Positions 1 to 5,225 of a stretch of DNA of 5,225 nucleotides are shown here, in pieces. The notes beneath the pieces are model-generated. The model did not search any database. It was not told where the DNA came from and saw nothing but the letters and a program-made list of their open reading frames with translations. Each line of letters starts with the position of its first letter. The first letter of the stretch is position 1. The stretch covers positions 3,432 to 8,656 of the forward strand of contig DANX01000076.1 in NCBI GenBank assembly GCA_002502295.1, read 5' to 3'. The translations under genes and the position numbers were made by a program. The stretch comes from Euryarchaeota archaeon UBA561 (GTDB lineage: Archaea; Thermoplasmatota; Poseidoniia; Poseidoniales; Poseidoniaceae).

Positions 1-354
1 GGCGGATGTTCGCTTGCGGCTGGAAACGGCACGCTCTTGCGAGCCATGGTGCCCGTTTCTGAAACCGCCACCGGGAAATTGCACTACAAGGCAACCGTTT
101 CCACGCTGGGCGGTGCGGATTTGTACCAGTATCCAGCCGACGGCGATTATTACGTCCTCGATGTGACTTACCGCGCTGCCTTTGGCAGTGTCGTTGGGGC
201 TTTCTTCACTTTCTCTCTTGTGGCTACGTTTGTCTGGGGTGGCCTCGCCGTTGCGCTTCGCATCATGCTTGGCAGTGAAGAGGACGACGACAAGGTGTAC
301 GAGGCAGACCTCCGAGACACCAGCATTGAGGTTGGAAGCCTCTCGGAGGACTGA
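1..354 (+). CDS. 3' end of a membrane-anchored protein: outside domain, one TM helix, acidic tail
   Basis: The frame is open from base 1 to a TGA at 352-354, so 117 residues are visible and the gene probably begins left of the window. In-frame TTG (37) and ATG (46) have no convincing ribosome binding site, so I do not take them as starts. Visible residues 1-60 are polar and Tyr/Gly/Asp rich, as in an extracytoplasmic beta-type domain. Residues about 62-90 form one long hydrophobic helix containing WGGL (79-82), followed by Arg and then a strongly acidic cytoplasmic tail (EEDDD at 93-97). The WGGL helix directly before an NSS transporter recalls the MetS-like small subunits of bacterial NSS importers, but that rests on memory of the motif. 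The next gene starts 9 bases later, in the same frame and behind a Shine-Dalgarno sequence that overlaps this stop codon. This suggests cotranscription and coupled translation. The family is not recognised. It is surely coding; function is only inferred. Confidence 0.75.
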   Translation, partial: GGCSLAAGNGTLLRAMVPVSETATGKLHYKATVSTLGGADLYQYPADGDYYVLDVTYRAAFGSVVGAFFTFSLVATFVWGGLAVALRIMLGSEEDDDKVYEADLRDTSIEVGSLSED

Positions 355-358
355 GGTG
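353..358 (+). promoter_or_regulatory. Shine-Dalgarno site of the NSS transporter gene
   Basis: GAGGTG ends 5 bases before the ATG at 364 and matches the 3' end of archaeal 16S rRNA well. It overlaps the TGA stop (352-354) of the upstream gene, so a ribosome ending that gene sits on the start site of the next. It fixes ATG 364 as the start. No in-frame start lies further upstream before that stop. Confidence 0.75.
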
Positions 359-363
359 GTACC

Positions 364-2064
364 ATGGCGGAGAGCGACCAATTCAATGGCCGACTGGGCC
401 TTATTTTCGCTTCCATTGGAGCAGCGATTGGGACAGGCAACATCTGGCGTTTTCCCCGAATGGTCGGTGCGAACGGCGGTGGAACCTTCCTCATTCCTTG
501 GTTGATTTTCTTGTTCGCATGGTCCATCCCGCTCGTGATTGCTGAGTATGCCATGGGTAAGCGTAGCCGAACCGGAACCATCGGAACGTTCCGTATTTTT
601 GCAGGACGCAGGTTTGCTTGGATGGGTTTGTGGACGGCATGGATTTCCACCGCCATCGGCTTTTACTACGCCGTGGTTTCAGGATGGACGCTGAAGTACT
701 TCCAGTTGGGCATTACCGGTGCTCTTAATGGCGAAAAAGTCGATACCACCGAAGTGTGGAATGCGTTCTTGCAATCGTCAGGGCAAGTCATTTTCTTCCA
801 ATTCGTCGTCATTCTTTTGGTGCTGGGTACCATTTGGAAAGGAGCCAAAGCCATCGAGAAAGTAAATTTCTACCTCATGATTTCTCTGTTTGTCTTGCTC
901 TTTTTGACCCTCTTCCTTTCGCTGTGGATGGACCTCAGCGATGGTAGCCTTGACGGAGCTCTGTTCATGTTCACCGTTGATTTCGACATGCTGTTTGAAC
1001 CGGAGGTGTGGATCAACGGTCTTTCGCAGTCCGCCTGGTCCTGCTCGGCCGGTATGGGAATGTGCATCACCTACGCCGTTTACATGAGGAAAGACGAGGA
1101 CACCGTCCTCAATGCGTTCACAATGGGTCTTGCGAACAACAGCATTTCCATTATCGCTGGTTTGGCCGTTCTCTCCGCTATCTTCGCTGTGAACCCTGAC
1201 CCCTTGGCCACCGTCACCGGTGGTTCATCGGCCATCACCTTCCTCGCCCTCCCGGAAGTGTTCGCTCAAGCACCGGGTGGCGCCATTGGTCCGTTGATCA
1301 TGACAGCTATGTTCTTCCTTGCCTTGTCGTTTGCAGCGCTGACCTCGATGATTTCCACCGTTGAACTCTGCGTTCGCAACTTTGTTGACCACGGCTACGA
1401 CCGTGAGCGCTCCGTTCTTATCACCGGCTTGGCCCTCTTCATCTTCGGAATTCCTTCCGCCGTCATGTGGATCAAATTTGACAGCGCTGGCGTGGCCTTC
1501 CCTGAATTCCTCGAAGTCCAAGACCACATTTGGGGCTACGGCCTCATGTTTTCGGGTCTCTTCATTGCGTTCTCCATTTGGAAATACGGCTACATCAAGT
1601 GGCGCAAAGCGGTTGAAGAAGGAACGGCAGCGCCCGGATTCGCCGGCTACCTCGGACTTGGTGTTTCGGCGTTCCGCGACGATTTCATCAACACCGGAGA
1701 CAACGATTTGGAAGTTGGCCGCTGGTGGGACGTTCTGATTTACATCGCTTTCCCGGTCCTGTTCTTCATCCTGATGGCTTCATACTTCTCCGACATGATT
1801 GCGAACACACCGAACGTTTGGGACCCCTCCAACCCGAAGGGACTCAGCATCATTCTCCTGTTCTGGGGTGTTGTGGCTACCCTCTTCATCGTCTTGAACA
1901 AGAAACTCATCGAGCGACCGCTCTTCCGAAACGTTCCGGAAGGAGCAGACGCCGACATCTCTGAACTTCCTGGGGGCTCCGACGACCTGATTGGTCAGGT
2001 TGGCGATGTGATCGCGGGCTTTGAGCACCTGACCGCTTCCGTTGATGCCGAATTGGCCGATTAG
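364..2064 (+). CDS. Sodium-dependent transporter of the neurotransmitter:sodium symporter (NSS/SNF) family, probably amino acid uptake
   Basis: This 566-residue membrane protein should import a small organic substrate, most likely an amino acid, driven by the Na+ gradient. It has about 12 hydrophobic helices in a LeuT-like layout: TM1 13-35 (broken), TM3 84-112, TM6 214-240, TM7 250-275, TM8 306-340, TM12 492-512. The TM1 signature GTGNIWRFP (23-31) and NGGGTF (37-42) are typical. By gap-free comparison with recalled LeuT, N26, N258, A324, T327 and S328 match Na+ ligands, R29 and D387 the outer gate, and Y102 the substrate-binding Tyr108. Gly23 occupies the place that is Asp in monoamine carriers, which favours amino acid substrates. 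Ser replaces LeuT Thr254 (S226) and Glu290 (S262), leaving no acid in the chloride-site region. The LeuT Arg5 position is Ser4. A 50-residue tail after TM12 is acidic. At 566 residues it is longer than LeuT (about 519). Family certain; substrate unknown. Confidence 0.96.
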   Translation: MAESDQFNGRLGLIFASIGAAIGTGNIWRFPRMVGANGGGTFLIPWLIFLFAWSIPLVIAEYAMGKRSRTGTIGTFRIFAGRRFAWMGLWTAWISTAIGFYYAVVSGWTLKYFQLGITGALNGEKVDTTEVWNAFLQSSGQVIFFQFVVILLVLGTIWKGAKAIEKVNFYLMISLFVLLFLTLFLSLWMDLSDGSLDGALFMFTVDFDMLFEPEVWINGLSQSAWSCSAGMGMCITYAVYMRKDEDTVLNAFTMGLANNSISIIAGLAVLSAIFAVNPDPLATVTGGSSAITFLALPEVFAQAPGGAIGPLIMTAMFFLALSFAALTSMISTVELCVRNFVDHGYDRERSVLITGLALFIFGIPSAVMWIKFDSAGVAFPEFLEVQDHIWGYGLMFSGLFIAFSIWKYGYIKWRKAVEEGTAAPGFAGYLGLGVSAFRDDFINTGDNDLEVGRWWDVLIYIAFPVLFFILMASYFSDMIANTPNVWDPSNPKGLSIILLFWGVVATLFIVLNKKLIERPLFRNVPEGADADISELPGGSDDLIGQVGDVIAGFEHLTASVDAELAD

Positions 2065-2071
2065 AGGTGAT
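2064..2071 (+). promoter_or_regulatory. Shine-Dalgarno site deciding a GTG start
   Basis: GAGGTGAT is an eight-base match to the anti-Shine-Dalgarno sequence and ends 5 bases before GTG 2077. Its first base is the last base of the transporter stop codon (TAG 2062-2064). An ATG at 2069 inside it opens only a four-codon frame (stop 2081-2083), so GTG 2077 is the start. Confidence 0.8.
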
Positions 2072-2076
2072 GCACT

Positions 2077-2736
2077 GTGAGTGAGGTGTGGGACACCCTC
2101 ACGACGGGCCTCATTCTCTCGCTTGTCTTCATCGCTGTAAGCTATTTTTTCTGGAAACGATACGATCGGCCGACACCGCTTATGATTGAGCGTCAAGAAG
2201 AAAAAGCCCGCCTCCAAGAGGAGCGACAAACTTGGCGAGAGGTCGAGGCTCGAATGCGGGCCGAGAACGAGGAGGCTGAGCTCAAAGCCATCTACGAACG
2301 CCGTAAGGCCGAGGAAAAAGCCCGAGCCGTGGTGCCTGCTTCGGTTGAGGTCAAGGATGCTTGGAAGTCCCTTGGTGTATCGGACCCTGCATCCACGACC
2401 TTTGAGGCCGAGGGCGATGACGCCAACGCACTCCTTCGTCCGCTTGACCAAACAGCGATGAGCGAAGAGGCAGACAGTGACGACGACGTGTTGAACGCCG
2501 CAGAACCGGTGCAGGTGCGCCAAGACAAGGGCGTCCAGCACGGAGCTGAAGAACCCGATTGGGAACTGATTGAGAAACTTGAAGAGATTGCCGAGAAGGA
2601 CGAAATCGTCTTTCCTGACGTCCCTGAAGCCCCCGACTTGGATGCCGTCGTGGCTGAGAAAAACGCCGAGAAAAACACATGGGGGCTTTCTGAAGGCGAA
2701 GACCTGTGGACGGCTGCATCCAGCAAAGAGGAATGA
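2077..2736 (+). CDS. Membrane-anchored coiled-coil protein with acidic tail, linked to the NSS transporter
   Basis: The 219-residue product matches no family I recognise. One hydrophobic helix (about 7-26) is followed by WKRYDR, and the positive-inside rule then places the N-terminus outside and nearly all the protein in the cytoplasm. Residues about 36-84 are almost only Glu, Arg, Lys, Ala and Gln with heptad-like spacing, a likely coiled coil or single alpha helix. Residues 86-160 are low-complexity and acidic (SDDD at 134-137). A second Glu/Lys-rich helix lies at about 162-175, and the last 20 residues carry the only late tryptophans (W202, W211). Translation starts at GTG behind a very strong ribosome binding site, 12 bases after the transporter stop, so the two genes are almost surely one operon. 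A role as cytoplasmic partner, scaffold or regulator of the transporter is inferred from position only. Charged, biased composition makes homology searches noisy. Confidence 0.88.
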   Translation: MSEVWDTLTTGLILSLVFIAVSYFFWKRYDRPTPLMIERQEEKARLQEERQTWREVEARMRAENEEAELKAIYERRKAEEKARAVVPASVEVKDAWKSLGVSDPASTTFEAEGDDANALLRPLDQTAMSEEADSDDDVLNAAEPVQVRQDKGVQHGAEEPDWELIEKLEEIAEKDEIVFPDVPEAPDLDAVVAEKNAEKNTWGLSEGEDLWTAASSKEE

Positions 2737-2807
2737 TGCTGCAATCCTTCGGATGATGGACAGAAGAGGCGAAGGGGTCTTGAAGCCTCAGCGGCACGCT
2801 CAATTCG

Positions 2808-4142
2808 ATGGTGCAACGACCACGCGGGACACGGGACTTCACGCCTGCGGCGATGAAGCGACGTTTAGCGTTGGAGCATCTGCTCGAAGATGTGGCTCAG
2901 CGCCACGGTTTCTCTCGCGTTCAAACCCCTGTGTTCGAATCGCTCGAACTCTTCACGGCCAAGTCAGGCCCAGGTGTCATTGGCCAACTCTATGCGTTTC
3001 AAGACAAAGGTGACCGTGAACTCACGCTACGACCTGAACTGACGGCTCCTGTCATGCGAATGGTCGCTGAAGAAATGCGTCAGGACACCAAGCCGCTGCG
3101 ACTGTCGTATTACGGTCAGTGTTATCGGTATGAGGAATTCAAAACCGGACGCTATCGAGAATTTTTCCAGTACGGCATAGAACTCATTGGCGCATCCGGT
3201 CCTCTGGCCGAGGCTGAAGTGTTGGCCACAGCCGTGAACATGCTCCACGCCAGTGGCTTGACAGGGTGGGAAATTCGCATTGGACATGTTGGCGTGCTCA
3301 AAGATGCCCTTACCGGTCTAGGCTTGTCGGGTGAAGTGGACGCAACGACGGGTGAGCCTCCCATTGCAAGTGCGATGCGCCTGCTTGACAAGGGCGACGA
3401 TGATGGATTGGTGAACCTGTTTGTAGCCCACGGTCTCGATCCTTCAAACACCGAACCGCTTCGTGCATTGGCTTCCCTTGAGGGCGGGGTCGAAACGCTT
3501 GGCCCGGCCCGTGAACTTCTCTCAAGCATGAACGGCGTCTCATTGGAGGCACTTGACGAATTGGAGATGACGCTGACCGCTTTAGCGGCGCTTGCTCCCG
3601 CCCCTCCTGCCTTGGCCGTTGATTTGACGGTGGCCCGTGGTCTTGACTACTACACCGGGATGGTGTTTGAGGTGAAGGTCGCTGAACTTGGAGGTGAAGG
3701 CCAAGTCCTTGGTGGTGGTTCCTACAAATTGCTTCATCTGTTTGGCTTGCCTGATCTGGACCCGTGCTGCGGTTTTGGTCTCGGATTTGACCGCGTTCTT
3801 CTCGCCCTTGAAGCCCAAGCCGAAGCGTCGGGGCGCGAAGAAGCCGTTCCGGGTGAAGCCGACAGCCGACCCCACATCGCCATCGCTCCAAACAAGGCCG
3901 ACCACATGCCGCTCCTGCCGCTTGTGGCCGCGCTGCGAGCATCTGGAGCCCGTGTTGAGCTTCTACTGACCAAGAAGAACTACGGGCGGATCATCAAATG
4001 GACCGAAGGCATCGGTGCTAGCCATTTGCTGGTGGTCAAGCCAGAAGACCTGGAAGCGGGCACGGGTCGCCTCATCGATTTCAAAACGGGCGACAGAACC
4101 GACGTCGAATTGACGTCGTCTTCTGTGCTTGATGCGCTGTGA
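2808..4142 (+). CDS. hisS: Histidyl-tRNA synthetase
   Basis: This class II aminoacyl-tRNA synthetase charges tRNA-His with histidine in the cytoplasm, using ATP. At 444 residues it is slightly longer than the roughly 424-residue bacterial enzyme. It opens with PRGTRDF (5-11), the usual HisRS N-terminus, which supports the ATG at 2808 although no Shine-Dalgarno is visible. Motif 1 is around 36-55, RPELTAP around 75-81, and motif 2 around 105-121 with Arg107 as ATP-binding arginine. The HisRS-specific ARGLDYYTG (276-284) holds catalytic Arg277. Motif 3 is CGFGLGFDR (321-329) ending in Arg329. Residues about 175-265 are the insertion domain and about 355-436 the anticodon-binding domain. The loop usually written GGRYD reads GGGSYK (302-307), with Arg and Asp replaced. 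I believe this is a lineage variant and not damage, since all other active-site residues are present. It follows the transporter operon by 71 bases, with no functional link evident. Confidence 0.98.
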   Translation: MVQRPRGTRDFTPAAMKRRLALEHLLEDVAQRHGFSRVQTPVFESLELFTAKSGPGVIGQLYAFQDKGDRELTLRPELTAPVMRMVAEEMRQDTKPLRLSYYGQCYRYEEFKTGRYREFFQYGIELIGASGPLAEAEVLATAVNMLHASGLTGWEIRIGHVGVLKDALTGLGLSGEVDATTGEPPIASAMRLLDKGDDDGLVNLFVAHGLDPSNTEPLRALASLEGGVETLGPARELLSSMNGVSLEALDELEMTLTALAALAPAPPALAVDLTVARGLDYYTGMVFEVKVAELGGEGQVLGGGSYKLLHLFGLPDLDPCCGFGLGFDRVLLALEAQAEASGREEAVPGEADSRPHIAIAPNKADHMPLLPLVAALRASGARVELLLTKKNYGRIIKWTEGIGASHLLVVKPEDLEAGTGRLIDFKTGDRTDVELTSSSVLDAL

Positions 4143-4181
4143 AGCACCAGCTCCCTTCAATTGGAGACGAGCAACTGATTC

Positions 4182-4994
4182 TCACTCAGTGCCTTCGTTT
4201 TCGCGACGCTGGTTGACGAAGAGGGCCATGCCGAGAGCAGCGGAAGCGGCGACCAAGGTGAATCCTGGTGTGTCTTCGGTGTCGTCCATCATATCATCAT
4301 CGCTGATTTCGAAATCCTCTTCCCACGATACAGGGTCAATTGGCATCTCAAGGCGGCTCTCTGTACCGAGTTTGATGGCAAACCATGCAGGATTTCCGTT
4401 AGCAAAAATCACGTTGCTTTCTTGATAATCTCCTTTCAATTTCATGGTGACTTCGATAATTGGATTGTCGTCTCGTCCATCCCATTCCATGTGTTCTTCA
4501 GTCACAGCGAAGGCGAAGGGCACGTTCTGCTCACCTTGTTGGATACCGGTGAACTGGTTGGTCCAAACCTCGGCTCCGCCTCGGAAAACGGTAATGTTGA
4601 GGTTTTCGCAATCGTTGTTGCATGGCCCGTTGTTGTCGCCGTTGGTCCAATCGCCACCCACGTCAATTTTGAAGTTGCCACGGAATTCACCGTTTTCTTC
4701 CATGAGCAGCTGCTTGGCGAGGTCGGGCTTCATGCGGAATCGGAGGTTGATATTGATGACGCCGTTGTCTTCTTCTTCACGGAATTCGCCTTCAGCGGTG
4801 GACTCTTCGTCGCTCGAGTTGAAGTGGCTCCAGGCGTCTGCAAATCCATCGTGGTAGAGGTACATCGTGGTGTTGTTGGCGTTCGGTTGCTTGGGGTCTT
4901 CTTGCGGTTCTTGTTGGGCGGTTACATCACCGGCCTGCACGGGGACGAGCAGCATGGCAACGAGGAACAACGCAATAACGGCGGTGCGACGCAT
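4182..4994 (-). CDS. Secreted surface protein with C-terminal PGF-type (archaeosortase) anchor
   Basis: The 270-residue product has both ends of an archaeal sorted surface protein. The N-terminus is a Sec signal peptide: two arginines, a hydrophobic core (about 5-18) and a likely cut after VQA (19-21). The C-terminus has an acidic linker (226-241, DDDMMDDTED), then TPGF (242-245), a hydrophobic stretch to about 260 and QRR (262-264). That is the tripartite PGF-CTERM layout, in which archaeosortase A is known in haloarchaea to cut and lipidate the protein. Between them lies a polar, probably beta-rich domain of unrecognised family. It has N-glycosylation sequons at N40/N41, N59 and N133 and one cysteine pair (C125, C129) that could form a disulfide. 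No enzymatic motif is visible. The ATG is supported by AGGTGG seven bases upstream. The gene converges with hisS and lies 60 bases after the gene on its right, on the same strand, so it may be cotranscribed. Acidic composition suits a salt-exposed protein. Confidence 0.88.
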   Translation of the reverse strand: MRRTAVIALFLVAMLLVPVQAGDVTAQQEPQEDPKQPNANNTTMYLYHDGFADAWSHFNSSDEESTAEGEFREEEDNGVININLRFRMKPDLAKQLLMEENGEFRGNFKIDVGGDWTNGDNNGPCNNDCENLNITVFRGGAEVWTNQFTGIQQGEQNVPFAFAVTEEHMEWDGRDDNPIIEVTMKLKGDYQESNVIFANGNPAWFAIKLGTESRLEMPIDPVSWEEDFEISDDDMMDDTEDTPGFTLVAASAALGMALFVNQRRENEGTE

Positions 4995-5001
4995 GGTGAA
5001 T

Positions 5002-5007
5002 CCACCT
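5002..5007 (-). promoter_or_regulatory. Shine-Dalgarno site of the surface protein gene
   Basis: On the minus strand AGGTGG lies seven bases before the ATG at 4994-4992 and supports that start. No clear TATA box or BRE was seen between it and the upstream gene's stop, so transcription may come from further upstream. Confidence 0.55.
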
Positions 5008-5044
5008 AGGGGCTTGCATTTGAAGCCTTCTTCACCCGGAGCGC

Positions 5045-5058
5045 TTGAGAAAACTCAA
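5045..5058. repeat. Short perfect inverted repeat over a stop codon
   Basis: TTGAG and CTCAA form a perfect five-base stem around a four-base loop (AAAA on the plus strand, TTTT on the minus strand). It overlaps the stop codon of the minus-strand gene at 5055-5057. It could be a weak hairpin at the 3' end of that transcript, but so short a stem may be chance and no T-run follows it. Confidence 0.3.
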
Positions 5059-5225
5059 TCAAACCGATGGAAATCAAGGTTGTTGGGACGGTCGGCCTGT
5101 TGCTGTCGCGTCAAACGGAGGGCTTCTCCGAGCGCATCTGGCTTCATACGAGCGGTGTTGAGCGTTGTGCCGCCCACGCCGGTAATGATGGCCATGACCT
5201 TGATGGTATCACCAAAGCCTGCATC
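5055..5225 (-). CDS. ftsZ: C-terminal end of a probable FtsZ cell division GTPase (partial)
   Basis: The minus strand is open from the right edge to a TGA at 5057-5055 and gives 56 residues; the start lies outside the window. Residues 4-17, FGDTIKVMAIITGV, fit the last beta strand of the FtsZ C-terminal domain, where archaeal FtsZ proteins commonly read GD-T-V-R-V-M-A-I-x-T-G-V. FtsZ is the tubulin-like GTPase that forms the division ring at midcell. The GTPase signature (GGGTGxG) and T7 loop are not in view, so the call rests on this one block. After it comes a 39-residue polar tail rich in Arg, Gln and Asn that ends in DFHRFD; such tails vary and often bind membrane-anchoring partners. Whether it is FtsZ1 or FtsZ2 cannot be told. 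A CetZ or other tubulin-like protein is the main alternative. The surface protein gene follows 60 bases downstream on the same strand. Confidence 0.68.
   Translation of the reverse strand, partial: DAGFGDTIKVMAIITGVGGTTLNTARMKPDALGEALRLTRQQQADRPNNLDFHRFD

Noticed and set aside
7..9. Cysteine near the window edge (GGCS) as a lipobox
   Set aside because: The residues before it are outside the window, so no signal peptide or lipobox can be judged.
168..656. 162-codon minus-strand open frame over the first two genes
   Set aside because: It is antisense to a clear NSS N-terminus and has no recognisable protein features.
1780..2541. 253-codon minus-strand open frame
   Set aside because: It lies opposite the transporter end and the coiled-coil gene, crosses their junction, has no sensible domain or ribosome binding site, and both plus-strand genes are well supported.
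2737..2807. Promoter or Shine-Dalgarno for hisS
   Set aside because: I looked for a TATA/BRE about 25 bases upstream and for GAGGTG near the ATG and found neither. hisS may be leaderless or read from the upstream operon, but the sequence does not show which.
3310..3942. 210-codon minus-strand open frame inside hisS
   Set aside because: It is Arg/Pro/Gln-rich with no motif, the usual look of an antisense shadow of a strongly coding gene.
4143..4181. Possible terminator between the convergent genes (GAAG...CTTC at 4141-4158, CTCC...GGAG nearby)
   Set aside because: Stems are only four bases and no T-run follows on either strand, so it is indistinguishable from chance.
4422..5009. 195-codon plus-strand open frame rich in Val and Phe
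   Set aside because: It is antisense to the surface protein gene, whose signal peptide, sequons and anchor make the minus strand the coding one. The Val-rich content is the mirror of Asp/Asn-rich codons.

Overview
The window looks like a piece of a marine planktonic euryarchaeal genome, most likely Marine Group II (Poseidoniales) or a close relative. This is inferred from four things. The His-tRNA synthetase deviates from the bacterial active-site loop. One predicted secreted protein ends in an archaeal PGF-type sorting signal. The ribosome binding sites are strong GAGGTG(AT) elements. The cut-off gene at the right edge ends like an archaeal FtsZ. No marker settles the lineage, so the organism is a working assumption.

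Left part, + strand (1-2736): three tightly packed genes look like one transcription unit. The first is the 3' end of a gene for a membrane-anchored protein with an outside domain, one transmembrane helix and an acidic tail. The second is a complete 12-helix transporter of the neurotransmitter:sodium symporter (NSS/SNF) family. The third is a 219-residue protein with one N-terminal membrane helix, a charged coiled coil and an acidic tail. Gaps are 9 and 12 bases, and a Shine-Dalgarno sequence sits at each junction. The single-helix proteins on both sides of the transporter may be its accessory subunits. The helix of the first carries a WGGL motif that recalls the small subunits of bacterial NSS importers.

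Middle, + strand (2808-4142): hisS, histidyl-tRNA synthetase, follows after 71 bases with no visible Shine-Dalgarno. It is a housekeeping gene with all class II catalytic motifs.

Right part, - strand (4182-5225): a secreted, probably glycosylated surface protein with a signal peptide and a C-terminal PGF-type anchor converges on hisS across a 39-base gap. Upstream of it on the same strand is the last 56 codons of a gene that reads as FtsZ.

The most interesting point is in the NSS transporter. Aligned without gaps to LeuT, it has serine at both positions where characterised chloride-independent bacterial homologues put an acidic residue, so it is a candidate naturally chloride-dependent prokaryotic NSS. 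The three-gene module around it is the closest thing here to an undescribed system. No RNA gene, mobile element or CRISPR array was seen, and there is no gene-free stretch longer than 71 bases.
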